Positions 20,103 to 30,422 are shown, numbered from the stretch's first letter. The stretch is 64,000 nucleotides of DNA from [Pantoea] beijingensis (GCF_022647505.1 NZ_CP071409.1:1984001-2048000), one strand, 5' to 3'. Translations and numbers: made by a program. The notes: generated from the sequence alone by a model not told the origin.

Positions 20103-21635
20103 ATGTTAATTGGAGTACCCAAAGAGCGGTTGTCCAATGAGGCACGAGTCGCGGCTACCCCCAAAACGGTAGAGCAATTGCTGAAACTCGGCTTCACTGT
20201 AGCAATAGAAAGTGGTGCCGGTAAGCTGGCCAGTTTTGATGATGCCGCCTTTACCGAGGCTGGTGCCACCATTGCCGGTAGTACGGATGTCTGGCAAGCC
20301 GATATTATACTGAAGGTGAATGCCCCAACCGAAGATGAAATAGCGCTGATCCGTGAAGGTAGCACGCTGGTGAGCTTTATCTGGCCGGCGCAAAATCCCA
20401 CGTTGTTGGAAAAACTGGCTGAACGCAAAGTGACGGTTATGTCGATGGATGCGGTACCGCGTATTTCCCGTGCCCAGTCGCTGGATGCGCTAAGCTCGAT
20501 GGCAAACATAGCCGGCTATCGTGCCATTGTTGAAGCCGCTCATGAGTTCGGGCGCTTCTTCACAGGCCAAATCACGGCAGCGGGCAAAGTGCCGCCAGCA
20601 AAAGTGATGGTGATTGGCGCGGGTGTGGCAGGATTGGCGGCTATCGGTGCGGCAAACAGCTTAGGCGCCATTGTTCGTGCCTTTGACACCCGTCCTGAAG
20701 TGAAGGAACAGGTGCAGAGTATGGGAGCCGAGTTCCTCGAGCTGGATTTTGAAGAGGAAGCCGGTAGCGGTGATGGCTACGCAAAAGTGATGTCTGATGC
20801 TTTTATTAAAGCAGAGATGGCGCTGTTTGCAGCACAAGCGCAAGAAGTAGACATTATTGTCACGACTGCGCTAATACCCGGGCGGCCTGCACCAAAGCTG
20901 ATCACTCGCGAAATGGTGGAAAGCATGAAGCCGGGGAGCGTCATTGTCGATCTGGCGGCACAAACCGGTGGTAACTGTGAATTGACGGTTGCTGATACTG
21001 TAACTACCACCGCTAACGGTGTGAAAATTATCGGTTACACTGATTTACCGAGCCGCCTGCCGACGCAGTCTTCCCAGCTCTACGGCACAAATCTGGTTAA
21101 TCTGCTGAAGCTATTGTGCAAAGAGAAAAATGGCGAGATTAACGTCGACTTTGAGGATGTTGTCATCCGAGGTGTCACCGTAATTCGCGAGGGTGAAGTG
21201 ACTTGGCCAGCCCCGCCAATCCAGGTATCTGCAGCACCGAAAGCAGCCCAGCCCGAAACTAAACTTGCCACTCCAGAACCGGTAAAACCCGCCTCTCCGT
21301 TACGCAAGTATATTCTGATTGCATTAGCGATTGTGCTTTTTGCCTGTCTGGCTAATGTTGCACCCGCGGAGTTCCTGTCGCATTTCACCGTGTTCGCACT
21401 TTCGTGTGTTGTGGGCTACTACGTGGTGTGGAACGTCAGTCATGCACTGCATACGCCTCTGATGTCGGTAACCAATGCGATTTCCGGCATTATCGTGGTG
21501 GGTGCCGTACTACAAATTGGCCATGGTGGTTGGGTGACGTTTTTTGCTTTTGTCGCGGTGCTGATTGCCAGCATCAATATCTTCGGTGGTTTCACCGTGA
21601 CTCAGCGCATGCTGAAAATGTTTCGTAAGAACTGA
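20103..21635 (+). CDS. pntA: NAD(P) transhydrogenase subunit alpha
   Basis: 510 residues (E. coli 510). The N-terminal ~380 residues are the NAD(H)-binding domain I, with the family segments [39 protein letters not shown] and the Rossmann loop [20 protein letters not shown]. Four membrane helices follow (about residues 400-505). With PntB it forms the proton-translocating transhydrogenase, which uses the proton motive force to make NADPH from NADH. AGGGA lies 6 bases before the ATG. pntB follows after 10 bp. Confidence 0.97.
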   Translation: MLIGVPKERLSNEARVAATPKTVEQLLKLGFTVAIESGAGKLASFDDAAFTEAGATIAGSTDVWQADIILKVNAPTEDEIALIREGSTLVSFIWPAQNPTLLEKLAERKVTVMSMDAVPRISRAQSLDALSSMANIAGYRAIVEAAHEFGRFFTGQITAAGKVPPAKVMVIGAGVAGLAAIGAANSLGAIVRAFDTRPEVKEQVQSMGAEFLELDFEEEAGSGDGYAKVMSDAFIKAEMALFAAQAQEVDIIVTTALIPGRPAPKLITREMVESMKPGSVIVDLAAQTGGNCELTVADTVTTTANGVKIIGYTDLPSRLPTQSSQLYGTNLVNLLKLLCKEKNGEINVDFEDVVIRGVTVIREGEVTWPAPPIQVSAAPKAAQPETKLATPEPVKPASPLRKYILIALAIVLFACLANVAPAEFLSHFTVFALSCVVGYYVVWNVSHALHTPLMSVTNAISGIIVVGAVLQIGHGGWVTFFAFVAVLIASINIFGGFTVTQRMLKMFRKN

Positions 21636-21645
21636 GGGGTAATAA

Positions 21646-23034
21646 ATGTCTGGCGGATTAGTGACTGCAGCATACATTGTTGCCGCAATTCTTTTTATTT
21701 TCAGCCTCGCGGGTCTGTCAAAGCATGAGAGCTCAAAGCAGGGCAACATCTTTGGTATCAGCGGGATGGCTATCGCGCTCATTGCCACTATCTTCGGTCC
21801 GGAAACCAGTAACGTAGTCTGGATTTTGGTCGCGATGGTGATCGGTGGCGCGATTGGGGTGCGTTTGGCGAAGAAAGTCGAAATGACTGAAATGCCGGAG
21901 CTGGTAGCGGTACTGCATAGTTTTGTCGGTCTGGCTGCCGTACTGGTTGGTTTCAACAGTTATCTCGATCATGCGCCGGGCCTAATGCCGGTGATGGAAA
22001 ATATCCATCTGACGGAGGTTTTCCTGGGGATATTTATCGGTGCGGTGACCTTTACAGGGTCTATTGTCGCTTTCGGTAAGCTACGAGGTAAAATTTCTTC
22101 GCGTCCTCTGATGTTGCCACATCGGCATAAGCTGAATTTGCTGGCTCTGGTGGTTTCTTTCGTATTGCTGTTTACATTTGTACGGACGGAAAGCGTGGGA
22201 ATGCAGGTCTTTTCCCTGCTGATCATGACCATTATCGCGCTTGCGTTTGGCTGGCATCTGGTAGCGTCAATCGGCGGTGCTGATATGCCGGTTGTGGTAT
22301 CAATGCTGAATTCCTACTCAGGTTGGGCGGCGGCCGCTGCTGGCTTTATGCTTGGAAATGATTTGCTGATCGTGACCGGTGCACTGGTGGGCTCTTCCGG
22401 TGCCATTCTTTCTTATATTATGTGTAAGGCAATGAATCGGTCGTTTATCAGCGTCATTGCCGGTGGGTTTGGTACCGACAGTAGCTCAACCGGTGAAACG
22501 GAAGCCGTTGGGGAATATCGTGAAATTACGGCAGAAGAGACAGCAGAGCTGTTGAAAAACTCGTCGTCGGTAATCATCACTCCGGGCTACGGTATGGCCG
22601 TTGCCCAAGCGCAATATCCGGTGGCTGACCTTACCGAACGGTTACGTGCACGCGGTATTAAAGTCCGTTTTGGCATTCATCCGGTCGCGGGACGCTTGCC
22701 TGGCCATATGAACGTATTACTGGCAGAAGCCCGCGTTCCTTATGACGTGGTGCTGGAAATGGATGAGATTAACGACGATTTCGCAGAGACTGATACCGTA
22801 TTGGTTATTGGTGCGAATGATACTGTTAATCCGGCTGCGCAAGAGGACCCTCGCAGCCCTATTGCCGGCATGCCGGTACTGGAAGTCTGGAAAGCGCAAA
22901 ACGTGGTAGTGTTTAAACGCTCGATGAACACTGGTTATGCAGGCGTACAAAATCCTTTGTTCTTTAAAGATAATTCACAGATGTTGTTCGGTGACGCAAA
23001 AGCAAGCGTAGAAGCGATTCTGAAAGCGCTTTAA
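21646..23034 (+). CDS. pntB: NAD(P) transhydrogenase subunit beta
   Basis: 462 residues (E. coli 462). The N-terminal half has about nine membrane helices that form most of the proton channel. The C-terminal ~180 residues are the NADP(H)-binding domain III with [18 protein letters not shown], the [20 protein letters not shown] segment and the [20 protein letters not shown] loop. Translation is probably coupled to pntA, with GAGGGG before the ATG, and the operon ends at a strong terminator. Confidence 0.97.
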   Translation: MSGGLVTAAYIVAAILFIFSLAGLSKHESSKQGNIFGISGMAIALIATIFGPETSNVVWILVAMVIGGAIGVRLAKKVEMTEMPELVAVLHSFVGLAAVLVGFNSYLDHAPGLMPVMENIHLTEVFLGIFIGAVTFTGSIVAFGKLRGKISSRPLMLPHRHKLNLLALVVSFVLLFTFVRTESVGMQVFSLLIMTIIALAFGWHLVASIGGADMPVVVSMLNSYSGWAAAAAGFMLGNDLLIVTGALVGSSGAILSYIMCKAMNRSFISVIAGGFGTDSSSTGETEAVGEYREITAEETAELLKNSSSVIITPGYGMAVAQAQYPVADLTERLRARGIKVRFGIHPVAGRLPGHMNVLLAEARVPYDVVLEMDEINDDFAETDTVLVIGANDTVNPAAQEDPRSPIAGMPVLEVWKAQNVVVFKRSMNTGYAGVQNPLFFKDNSQMLFGDAKASVEAILKAL

Positions 23035-23040
23035 TAAAAT

Positions 23041-23065
23041 AAAGGGCAGAGTGATCTGCCCTTTT
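23041..23065 (+). terminator. Rho-independent terminator of pntAB
   Basis: AAAGGGCAGA-GTGA-TCTGCCCTTTT: a 10-bp perfect stem with a tetraloop, ending in T residues, 7 bases after the pntB stop. The A-rich left side means it could also serve uspE from the other strand. Confidence 0.9.
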
Positions 23066-23129
23066 ACTGTGTCGAATAACAACGCAACATACCCACATAC
23101 TCTGCGTCATCACTTTTCTGAACCTGGTA

Positions 23130-24080
23130 TCAATCGTCTTCATCATCATCTAACTCAACCTGGGTTTCAAACCCGTCAGGTTTGATGACTAACAGGTCAC
23201 ATCGCAAATGATCGATAACCTGCTCGGCGGTATTTCCTAAAAATGCTGCTGAAATTCCGGTGCGACCGATGGTGCCCAGCACCACAATACCGGCATCAAG
23301 GTGCTCAGCAAGCTCAGGAATCACTTCTTCAGGTAGCCCTTTTTTCACATGGGTAAACTTCTCGTCCATACTGAATTTTTGCCGCAGCGCTTTCATTGCT
23401 ACCAGGTGTTGGCCCCGGATAGCATCGTTATAGATGCTGGGATCAAAATCAGGTAACTCTATGGCAATATTAATCGGCGTAACAGGATAGGCACCCACCA
23501 GATGAACTTCTGTATGGTTCACCATATCCGCGAGTTCGATGGTTTCTTTTATCAATTTTTGATTGAGAGAATCATGGTGAGGTTCTTCGCTGGCGAGGTT
23601 AACCGCAACGACGGCTTTACCGCCTTCCGGCCAGGGTTGATCTTTGACCATCCACACCGGGCAAGGGCATTTCCGTAACAGATGCCAATCAGTTGGCGTG
23701 AAAATCACCGCTTCGAGCCGATCATGCTGATGCGCCATTTTCAAGACCAGATCGTGTCCGCCTGTTAACACTTCCTGGATAATGGCTTCAAAAGGCCGAT
23801 TATGCCAGACGACTTTGATATCAATATCCACTCCCGCTTCTAAGTATGCATTGGCCTGTTCGCGGATCCATTCGGTACGCTGGCTAATTACACCTTTGCG
23901 CATATTGGTGCGCTCATCCGGCGAGAGTAGGGTGGTCATTTCATAGGAGAAATCATAAATCGGCAGGAATGCTTTGATTTTTCCGCCAATTCGCTGATTG
24001 AGGTACACCGCACGGCGCAGTGCGGGCTGGTCATCCTGCTGAGGGTCGATGGCAACGAGTATATTTTGATACTTAACCAT
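23130..24080 (-). CDS. uspE: Universal stress protein E (tandem Usp domains)
   Basis: 316 residues (E. coli UspE 316). Two Usp/UspA domains in tandem: the first begins [20 protein letters not shown], the second after about residue 155 carries [13 protein letters not shown] and the nucleotide-binding-like [20 protein letters not shown]. UspE is cytoplasmic, binds adenine nucleotides, and is involved in motility, aggregation and stress resistance. It lies downstream of fnr in the same orientation, the conserved enterobacterial arrangement. The very acidic C-terminus (ELDDDEDD) is typical. Confidence 0.95.
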   Translation of the reverse strand: MVKYQNILVAIDPQQDDQPALRRAVYLNQRIGGKIKAFLPIYDFSYEMTTLLSPDERTNMRKGVISQRTEWIREQANAYLEAGVDIDIKVVWHNRPFEAIIQEVLTGGHDLVLKMAHQHDRLEAVIFTPTDWHLLRKCPCPVWMVKDQPWPEGGKAVVAVNLASEEPHHDSLNQKLIKETIELADMVNHTEVHLVGAYPVTPINIAIELPDFDPSIYNDAIRGQHLVAMKALRQKFSMDEKFTHVKKGLPEEVIPELAEHLDAGIVVLGTIGRTGISAAFLGNTAEQVIDHLRCDLLVIKPDGFETQVELDDDEDD

Positions 24081-24157
24081 AACGGCTTCTCCTTACACCT
24101 GAGCGTGTCAGGTTAAAGATAGCCCAATACAGGGAAAGGAAAAAGAGAAAAAGTTGT

Positions 24158-24193
24158 TGCCGGATCAATAAAATAACAATTATTTCTCCGGCA
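24158..24193 (-). terminator. Hairpin after fnr
   Basis: TGCCGGA and TCCGGCA form a 7-bp outer stem, with AATAA/TTATT able to extend it inside. On the minus strand it follows the fnr stop by 14 bases and is followed by ACAACTTTTTCTCTTTTT, a reasonable T-tract. Confidence 0.7.
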
Positions 24194-24206
24194 TTCTTTC
24201 AGGCGA

Positions 24207-24953
24207 TTAATGGCTCTGACCAGCCAGTTCAGCCAGAATCTGATGATCTTCAATAGTGATATACTTGCCTTGTACCGCCAGCATGCCACTTTTCTGGAAG
24301 CGACCGAGTAAACGGCTAATGGTTTCTACCGTCAGTCCGAGGTAGTTACCAATATCACCGCGAGTCATGGTCAGACGAAATTCACGCTGCGAAAAACCAC
24401 GCTGGCCAAAGCGGCGGGAGAGGTTCCATATAAAAGCAGCCAGGCGCTCTTCTGCATTTTTCTTCGACAGCAGCAGGATCATATCCTGATCGCCTTTAAT
24501 TTCCCCACTCATCAAACGCATCATTTGCTGACGTAGACTGGGCATTTTGCCGGAAAGATCGTCCAGGGTTTCAAACGGTATCTCGCACACCATTGCTGTT
24601 TCCAGCGCCTGGGCAAAGCTGGGATGATGGGCGGCACTTATGGCATCAAATCCGACCAGGTCACCGGCCAGATGAAAGCCCGTAATTTGCTCATCACCCT
24701 GTTCTGTGATGGTGTAACTTTTGATAGTCCCGGACCGTATAGCATAAAGCGATTTCAGTTCATCACCCGCTTTAAACAGCGTCTGGCCTTTTTGAATTGG
24801 TTTTTTACGCTCAATGATATTATCCAACTGGTCCAGTTCATGCTCATTCAGAGTGAAGGGAATACACAGCTGGCTGATGCTACAATCCTGGCAGTGGATG
24901 GCGCAACCACCAGATTGGATACGTCGAATAGTTGTTCGCTTTTCCGGGATCAT
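24207..24953 (-). CDS. fnr: Fumarate and nitrate reduction regulator Fnr
   Basis: 248 residues from MIPEKR. The oxygen-sensing [4Fe-4S] ligands are present: three cysteines in [16 protein letters not shown] near residues 18-30 and the fourth near 122 ([11 protein letters not shown]). A cAMP-receptor-like fold and the HTH recognition helix [13 protein letters not shown] near 205 follow. It activates anaerobic respiration genes when the cluster is intact and dimerises via the long helix. The C-terminus [14 protein letters not shown] differs from the E. coli ending. The frame opens six codons earlier (ATG at 24971), but MIPEKR matches the known start. Confidence 0.97.
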   Translation of the reverse strand: MIPEKRTTIRRIQSGGCAIHCQDCSISQLCIPFTLNEHELDQLDNIIERKKPIQKGQTLFKAGDELKSLYAIRSGTIKSYTITEQGDEQITGFHLAGDLVGFDAISAAHHPSFAQALETAMVCEIPFETLDDLSGKMPSLRQQMMRLMSGEIKGDQDMILLLSKKNAEERLAAFIWNLSRRFGQRGFSQREFRLTMTRGDIGNYLGLTVETISRLLGRFQKSGMLAVQGKYITIEDHQILAELAGQSH

Positions 24954-24974
24954 AATTTTACACTCAGGCATGAA

Positions 24975-24988
24975 TTGACTAAGGTCAA
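24975..24988. promoter_or_regulatory. fnr: FNR-type site immediately upstream of fnr
   Basis: TTGAC-TAAG-GTCAA is a perfect palindrome matching the FNR consensus TTGAT-N4-ATCAA except for the symmetric T:A to C:G change at position 5 of each half. It lies 22-35 bases before the fnr ATG. E. coli fnr is negatively autoregulated, so this probably is the autoregulatory site. Confidence 0.75.
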
Positions 24989-25249
24989 TTTTAACATTTT
25001 TTAGCTATAAAAATAAACTTGTCAGATGAGTTTTAGGCACATAAAGGTTAAGGATGCCTTTTTTTGATGATATCCTTTTGATTCTTATGAAAAACATAGC
25101 CATTCCTGAGGTGGAGAAGTGCGATAATACACTATCGTTATCGGTTTTTTAGTTGCCTGCAGGATGTTTCACTTTAGATGATAAAAGTCAAAACGCCCAT
25201 GTATGTCAGGCGTGCGACACCAGTGATAAAGCGATGCTGCGGTAAAAAA

Positions 25250-25771
25250 TTATATCAACAGATAACCTTCATGTTTTAACAGCCACTCTTTACGTTTTAC
25301 CCCGCCTGCATAGCCGGTGAGGGTACCATTGGCACCAATAACGCGATGACAGGGTACCACGACGCTGATGGGGTTAGCGCCATTCGCGGCACCTACCGCG
25401 CGAGCAGCACCAGGCCTGCCTAATTTAGTCGCCATTTCGCCATAGCGCATAACACTGCCGCAGGGTATCTCTCGCAACATTTTCCATACTTCACGCTGGA
25501 AGTCCGTTCCATTCGTTGCAACGGGAAGCTGTTGAATAACAGCCAAATCCCCCTCAAAATAGCGTGATAATTGCGCGCTCAATCCACCAGCATTCTTTAA
25601 CCGCCGTAAGCGAAAGCCTTGTGCGGCATAGTGAATATGAAGTAAACGCATGATGCGTTCGTGGTATTCATCCCATTCGACGGCACGCAGATGTTGCTGT
25701 TCATCGCTAATAATCACTAATTTACCCAGAGGAGTTTCGATACTGTCTTCGAGTAATGTCATCGCCATCAT
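25250..25771 (-). CDS. ogt: Methylated-DNA-protein cysteine methyltransferase
   Basis: 173 residues. It carries the active-site [10 protein letters not shown] (acceptor Cys near residue 140), the helix-turn-helix DNA-binding segment around [19 protein letters not shown], and the C-terminal [20 protein letters not shown]. Ogt directly removes O6-alkylguanine and O4-alkylthymine lesions, sacrificing itself. It neighbours fnr, as in E. coli. The frame is open 11 codons upstream; the ATG at 25769-25771 has AGGA about 8 bases before it. Nearby ATGs at 25768 and 25762 are alternatives. Confidence 0.94.
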   Translation of the reverse strand: MMAMTLLEDSIETPLGKLVIISDEQQHLRAVEWDEYHERIMRLLHIHYAAQGFRLRRLKNAGGLSAQLSRYFEGDLAVIQQLPVATNGTDFQREVWKMLREIPCGSVMRYGEMATKLGRPGAARAVGAANGANPISVVVPCHRVIGANGTLTGYAGGVKRKEWLLKHEGYLLI

Positions 25772-25932
25772 GTGCGCAGTCCTTTTCGTCAGAATAGTAG
25801 TCATGCCAGAATTTCAGGGTTATGGTAGCGACGCCACCGGATTTGTCACATTGCGCCATTTTTTAATAAAGGTCGGTAGAAACAACTGACATGCGCTACG
25901 CTGTCAAATTATCACCCAGAGTGGACCATAGA

Positions 25933-26226
25933 ATGAAAAATGAAAAAGAAATCTCAATCAATGAATTTACTGATAACGAAAAAATTCTTATTGAACAGCA
26001 GGTTCAACTGTTGGTAACCAAATTGGGGAAACAGCCGGATGCAAAGCAGCTTAAAGAATTGACGAAAGAAGCAAAACGTCTGGTTATGAAGGAGAGACTG
26101 GCAAAAGAGAAGGCTAATCCCCCCAAGGTTCCACGTAAGCCAAAAGCGAAAAAAATACCCGCCAGCGACGTTAAAGATTTTAGTTGGTCAAACTCAATTA
26201 AGCAGGCCGCTCCGCGGCGTAAGTAG
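25933..26226 (+). CDS. Small lysine-rich hypothetical protein
   Basis: 97 residues from MKNEKEISINEFTDNEKILI. An acidic start is followed by a charged helix (about residues 15-60; IEQQVQLLVTKLGKQPDAKQ and KELTKEAKRLVMKERLAKEK), then a basic low-complexity linker PPKVPRKPKAKKIPA, and a short end DFSWSNSI. No membrane segment or signal. I do not recognise the family; the basic linker would fit nucleic-acid or ribosome contact, but that is inference. It is divergent from ogt. The frame opens 14 codons earlier at 25891. The ribosome site is weak. Confidence 0.7.
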   Translation: MKNEKEISINEFTDNEKILIEQQVQLLVTKLGKQPDAKQLKELTKEAKRLVMKERLAKEKANPPKVPRKPKAKKIPASDVKDFSWSNSIKQAAPRRK

Positions 26227-26271
26227 CGATAAATTGGGTATATTTAGATTATCGATCCCATATTTATCGCT
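26225..26271 (+). terminator. Long hairpin at the end of the 25933 gene
   Basis: AGCGATAAAT and ATTTATCGCT are perfect 10-bp arms, extended inside by TGGG/CCCA after a one-base bulge. The left arm overlaps the stop codon. No T-run follows, so it may stabilise the 3' end rather than terminate. Confidence 0.5.
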
Positions 26272-26463
26272 GACAATGCTTCAATTCCGATAAGGTAATG
26301 CGGATTTTTGCTTTTTCATTTTCAGAGGGACGATTAGGCATCCTGATGCTGAAAAAGTCGATTTTTAACGTTTTTGTTCGCTTTGGCATCGGTATTACGG
26401 TGCGGTAGACTTGCCTGATTGCATTACATTCATTGATCTACACGTTTCAGTTAAGAGGTGCTT

Positions 26464-27039
26464 ATGAACCTTGGTGATCTTGATGATAAAGATCTGTTCC
26501 GTGACGCCATGGGCGATGTCAAGCCGTTGGAAGAGTGTGCCAGCGTACACTGGCTAAAATCGCCTTCACTGGTGGTTAGCAGCGTAAAAACGCCACAGGA
26601 TCAAACTGAAAACTTTCTTGTCGAAGGTTTCCTCGATGTGCTGCCGCTAAGCGAGCCGCTTGAATTTAAAGCTGAGGGGATCCAGCAGGGCGTTTTGGAC
26701 AAGTTGCGTCTGGGCAAATATGAGCTGGATGCCAGTCTCAACCTGCTGAGACAACCTATCAAAAACTGTCGTCAGTTACTGTTTACTTTTATGCTTCAGG
26801 CAAGGAAAGATAATCTTCGCAACCTTCTGATTATTCATGGAAAAGGGCTCCACGATAAATCACATGCCAACATTATCCGTAGCCATCTTAACCGCTGGCT
26901 AAGGCAGTTTGATGATGTACAAACGTTTTGTATCGCTCAATCCTGGCATGGTGGCAGCGGCGCGATTTATGTAGGAATGCGCAAAACGGAGCAGGCAAGA
27001 CAGGATAACCGTGAACGTCACGCCAAACGTAGTCGTTAA
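26464..27039 (+). CDS. smrA: Smr-domain endonuclease SmrA
   Basis: 191 residues from the ATG at 26464, preceded by GAGG at 6 bases; the frame opens two codons earlier at a GTG. The Smr domain occupies about residues 85-170 with LNLLRQPIKNCRQLLFTF, the LLIIHGKGLHDKSHANIIRS signature and the closing GGSGAIYVGMRK. SmrA (YdaL) has structure-dependent DNA nicking activity in vitro; some Smr proteins cleave mRNA at stalled ribosomes. The C-terminal ending NRERHAKRSR matches E. coli SmrA. Confidence 0.94.
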   Translation: MNLGDLDDKDLFRDAMGDVKPLEECASVHWLKSPSLVVSSVKTPQDQTENFLVEGFLDVLPLSEPLEFKAEGIQQGVLDKLRLGKYELDASLNLLRQPIKNCRQLLFTFMLQARKDNLRNLLIIHGKGLHDKSHANIIRSHLNRWLRQFDDVQTFCIAQSWHGGSGAIYVGMRKTEQARQDNRERHAKRSR

Positions 27040-27075
27040 AACGCCTGCTTTTGGGGGCGTAAATAGTCTCCACGG

Positions 27076-27115
27076 CTTATGTTCCGCCCTGAGTCATCCG
27101 GACGCGGAACATAAG
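27076..27115. repeat. 12-bp perfect inverted repeat between smrA and ydcI
   Basis: CTTATGTTCCGC and GCGGAACATAAG flank a 16-base spacer. It lies between two convergent genes, so it is probably a bidirectional terminator or mRNA-end hairpin. There is no T-tract, and the size is reminiscent of a REP-like unit. Confidence 0.65.
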
Positions 27116-27129
27116 GCTGTGTCGTCATT

Positions 27130-28053
27130 TCATCCGGAATGACATTTACGTATCGTCGCGAGCAAAATCTCCGTGCTCAGACAATGTTGGGTGCCTGAAC
27201 GGGTTACAATTCCGACAGGTTCTCCCGGCCCATGTGAGGCGATAGGTAAGGCGACCAGTGAATTATGCAAGAGGTCTTCTTTGATCGCGCCCGACGGTAC
27301 AAACCAGACATAATCATAGCGCTGCGCGAGTTGACGTGCCAGCGACGTAGACGAGGTTTCAATACAGTTCGCGGGCAACGAACAGCCCTGTGCATCCATC
27401 ATGGATTGTGCAATTCGCCGTGGAGCAGTGCCTTCAGGTGAGATTACAACGGGCCATTGCAATGCCCGTGATAAGGTGACGTTGTCACTTAATAATGGAT
27501 GATTAGGACGTACTACCAGCCTGAGCGATTCAAGGAACAGGAGCTCATAAGTTAGTCCCGCCATCATGTCGGTATCCCCCATCCGACCAATGCCGACGTC
27601 AAACTCGCCGGCTTTCAAGCCTGCCAGCAGAACGTTGTTATGTAAGGTCGCAACTTGCACGGTAGCCTGCGGTTGCAGCTGATGAAAACGATCGAGGATA
27701 GAAGGCAGCATTCCCATCGCTGCGGTGGTTAGGGCCCCCACACGCAAAATAACCGGGCGGTCGCCGATAGGACTACTGAACGACTGGCCGGCATGGTTGA
27801 GCGCATCAAGCACTTTTACTGCGTGCGTTAAGAATTGTTCGCCCATCGTGGTCAGTTGCGCTCCTAAGCGCCCACGTTCAAACAGGCGGGCACCCGTCAA
27901 TTCCTCCAGTTCATTTAGCGTCTTTGATAACGCAGGTTGACTAAGGCTTAGCGTCTCTGCCGCGCGACCCAGCGTACCTTGCTGTGCAACTGCGACAAAG
28001 GTATGAAGATGGCGCAATCGAATGCGCTGATTAAAAACGTAATTTTTATTCAT
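27130..28053 (-). CDS. ydcI: LysR-family regulator YdcI
   Basis: 307 residues (E. coli YdcI 307). The N-terminal winged HTH (about residues 11-70) reads RLRHLHTFVAVAQQGTLGRA with SLSQPALSKTLNELEELTGA, followed by the two-lobed periplasmic-binding-like effector domain. In Salmonella and E. coli YdcI is a widely conserved regulator linked to acid resistance and metabolism; its inducer is not settled. It is divergent from ydcJ, as in E. coli, with 242 bp between them that should hold its own operator. Confidence 0.92.
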   Translation of the reverse strand: MNKNYVFNQRIRLRHLHTFVAVAQQGTLGRAAETLSLSQPALSKTLNELEELTGARLFERGRLGAQLTTMGEQFLTHAVKVLDALNHAGQSFSSPIGDRPVILRVGALTTAAMGMLPSILDRFHQLQPQATVQVATLHNNVLLAGLKAGEFDVGIGRMGDTDMMAGLTYELLFLESLRLVVRPNHPLLSDNVTLSRALQWPVVISPEGTAPRRIAQSMMDAQGCSLPANCIETSSTSLARQLAQRYDYVWFVPSGAIKEDLLHNSLVALPIASHGPGEPVGIVTRSGTQHCLSTEILLATIRKCHSG

Positions 28054-28295
28054 ACTTTAGGTTAGTGAGGTCTGAAGAGGCGAAGCAAGAGGCAGTTATT
28101 GAATTTGTTAACCTTATTGCAAATTTTTGTTAACATTCTCGCGGATTGTATAAAATATCCCCAATAATGAAACTGTTAGTGGGGTTAAAAAACTTATGGT
28201 TGATGCCGCGATCACAAATTTAACAAAATATTTCCCAGATAACTGACAATACCTTACATTTGCAGCAACCCGTAAAGTGAGTAAAGGCGATCAAA

Positions 28296-29642
28296 ATGAG
28301 TGAACAAAACAGGAAGTGGGTCCATGCAGATGACATTCGCGAACGTTTTTCGCAGGCAATGTCGACCATGTATCAGCAAGAAGTGCCGCAGTACGGTGTA
28401 TTATTATCGTTAGTTGCTGAGGTTAACCAGCAGATATTGGAAAGCGATCCTCTACTGGCCACCCGTCTGAATCAGGCTGGCGATCTGGCGCGCCTTAGTG
28501 TTGAACGTCATGGCGCTATCCGAGTCGGTACCGCCGAGGAACTCAGCACATTACGCCAGTTGTTCGCCATTATGGGCATGCATCCTGTGGGGTATTATGA
28601 TTTGTCACAAGCTGGTGTACCCGTACATTCAACGGCATTTCGTCCAACAACGCCAGCGGCCTTAAAACGTAACCCGTTTCGTCTATTCACCTCATTGCTG
28701 CGGCTGGATCTGATCGAAGATGACACATTACGTCAGCGTGCTGCAGACATCCTCTCCGCAAGAGATATTTTTACGCCACGTTGCCGTGAGTTGATAAAAT
28801 TACATCAACTGCAGGGTGGGCTCGATGCCGCGCAGGTGGAAGAATTTGTTACGCAATCGCTGGAAACCTTTCGCTGGCACCAACAAACGACGGTGGACAG
28901 CGAAACCTATCAGGCGTTGCACCAACAACATCGTCTGATTGCAGATGTTGTCTGTTTTCCCGGATGCCATATTAACCACCTTACGCCACGTACGCTGGAC
29001 ATCGATCGTGTTCAGGCATTAATGCCGCAGTATGGCATCACGCCCAAAGCCATTATTGAAGGACCACCGCGCCGGACAGTTCCCGTTTTGCTGCGGCAAA
29101 CCAGCTTTAAGGCGCTGGATGAACCTGTCAGATTTAGCGATGACCATCCCGGGACGCATACCGCACGCTTTGGGGAAATTGAACAGCGCGGCGTCGCACT
29201 AACGCATAAAGGCCGCGAACTTTACGACCGTCTGCTAGCCGCCGCAGGGAGCGGAAAGGAGAATCAGCAGCACCAAGACCATTTGTCCAGCGTTTTTACT
29301 GAATTTCCCGATGATGATGTGACATTACGTCAGCAACAACTGGCATGGTATGAATATGCGCTGACAGAAAAAGGGAAAAGCAGGGGGATAGCGGTGGGTG
29401 AAGATGTGGAAGTTTTAATTGCCGAGGGATATCTGGTCGCCAATCCACTGGTGTATGAGGATTTCCTACCCGTCAGCGCGGCGGGTATTTTCCAGTCAAA
29501 TCTGGGGGATAATCAGGCATCCTCACAGGGACGCGCCAGCCGTGAGGAGTTTGAAGCTGCACTTGGCGCTGTGGTACAGGATGAAATTGCGCTGTATGCC
29601 GCGCACGAGTATGCCAGTAAACAAAGCTGTGGATTAGTATAG
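28296..29642 (+). CDS. ydcJ: 2-oxoadipate dioxygenase/decarboxylase family protein YdcJ (DUF1338)
   Basis: 448 residues (E. coli YdcJ 447). The family has a vicinal-oxygen-chelate-like fold with an Fe(II) site; candidate ligands are the His in SVERHGAIRVGT (near residue 71), a His in GCHINHLTPRT (near 227) and the Glu in RFGEIEQRGVALT (near 294). A Pseudomonas homologue, HglS, converts 2-oxoadipate to D-2-hydroxyglutarate in lysine breakdown. The physiological substrate of enterobacterial YdcJ is not firmly known. It is controlled presumably by divergent ydcI. Confidence 0.9.
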   Translation: MSEQNRKWVHADDIRERFSQAMSTMYQQEVPQYGVLLSLVAEVNQQILESDPLLATRLNQAGDLARLSVERHGAIRVGTAEELSTLRQLFAIMGMHPVGYYDLSQAGVPVHSTAFRPTTPAALKRNPFRLFTSLLRLDLIEDDTLRQRAADILSARDIFTPRCRELIKLHQLQGGLDAAQVEEFVTQSLETFRWHQQTTVDSETYQALHQQHRLIADVVCFPGCHINHLTPRTLDIDRVQALMPQYGITPKAIIEGPPRRTVPVLLRQTSFKALDEPVRFSDDHPGTHTARFGEIEQRGVALTHKGRELYDRLLAAAGSGKENQQHQDHLSSVFTEFPDDDVTLRQQQLAWYEYALTEKGKSRGIAVGEDVEVLIAEGYLVANPLVYEDFLPVSAAGIFQSNLGDNQASSQGRASREEFEAALGAVVQDEIALYAAHEYASKQSCGLV

Positions 29643-29644
29643 AC

Positions 29645-29674
29645 GAACGGGCGGGTAGCGATACCCGCCCGTTC
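29645..29674. terminator. Hairpin between convergent ydcJ and the DoxX gene
   Basis: GAACGGGCGGGTA-GCGA-TACCCGCCCGTTC is a perfect 13-bp GC-rich stem with a tetraloop, two bases after the ydcJ stop. The T-tract is weak on both sides; likely bidirectional. Confidence 0.8.
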
Positions 29675-29688
29675 AGCATTTAGAGATG

Positions 29689-30123
29689 CTACTGCCAGCG
29701 AGGATTGCGTATTAACGTATATCTACCGGCCCCCAGCAGCATGATGGCCACGCTACCGAAGAAATAGAGAGCTTCTGTTTCTAACGCCCAGGCACCCACG
29801 TTAGTACGTGACCAGAAAGCGCCAGTCTGCACCAGCAAAGTGGCTATTGCGATATTGACCGCAATGACAAAAGCTGCCGGACGGGTTAACAGACCGATGA
29901 TAATCATCACGGGTGCAACAATTTCTCCGATGTAAGCGCCGTAGGCAATAAATGCAGGCAGTTCATGAGCGGCTAATAACTTGGCAATCCAGCCGACGCC
30001 ATTCTGTATCTTGGCTTCGCCATGAAAAATCAGCAAAATACCAAACGTTAACCGTAAAAATAACTTGCCCAAATTGGGATGATCAAACAGACGCGAAAAT
30101 CCGTTATTTACCGCACTAAACAT
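29689..30123 (-). CDS. DoxX family inner-membrane protein
   Basis: 144 residues with four predicted membrane helices. The DoxX signature FLRLTFGILLIFHGEAKIQN near residue 22 is clear, followed by GAYIGEIVAPVMIIIGLLTR near 62. DoxX-like proteins are four-helix membrane proteins; some pair with quinol oxidation or oxidative-stress complexes, but most, like this one, have no proven role. It stands alone and is convergent with ydcJ. The 299 bp upstream of it, to the pepT stop at 30423, hold no convincing gene. Confidence 0.85.
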   Translation of the reverse strand: MFSAVNNGFSRLFDHPNLGKLFLRLTFGILLIFHGEAKIQNGVGWIAKLLAAHELPAFIAYGAYIGEIVAPVMIIIGLLTRPAAFVIAVNIAIATLLVQTGAFWSRTNVGAWALETEALYFFGSVAIMLLGAGRYTLIRNPRWQ

Positions 30124-30422
30124 CGTAATTCCTTCAATCTCAGATTGGCATTCGGCTGCATTATGTAAATTCTTATGGCTTTTTTATACTCAATTTCTTT
30201 GATGAAGTCGTTCAGTATATTTATGAACTACATAATCACGCGACGCGCTTGGGGAGAAGAGGCGGAACATCCTTAATGTTCGATATTGCAATCGCTAAAG
30301 TTCAACAGGACATCACGGTTACATCGCTGGCGAAGAAATTCTTTGCGCAAATTGATGCAGCGTGAAGTCAGAGTCAAAGACATTAATGTGATGGCAGCCC
30401 ACCAGACTGCCGACACTGAGGA

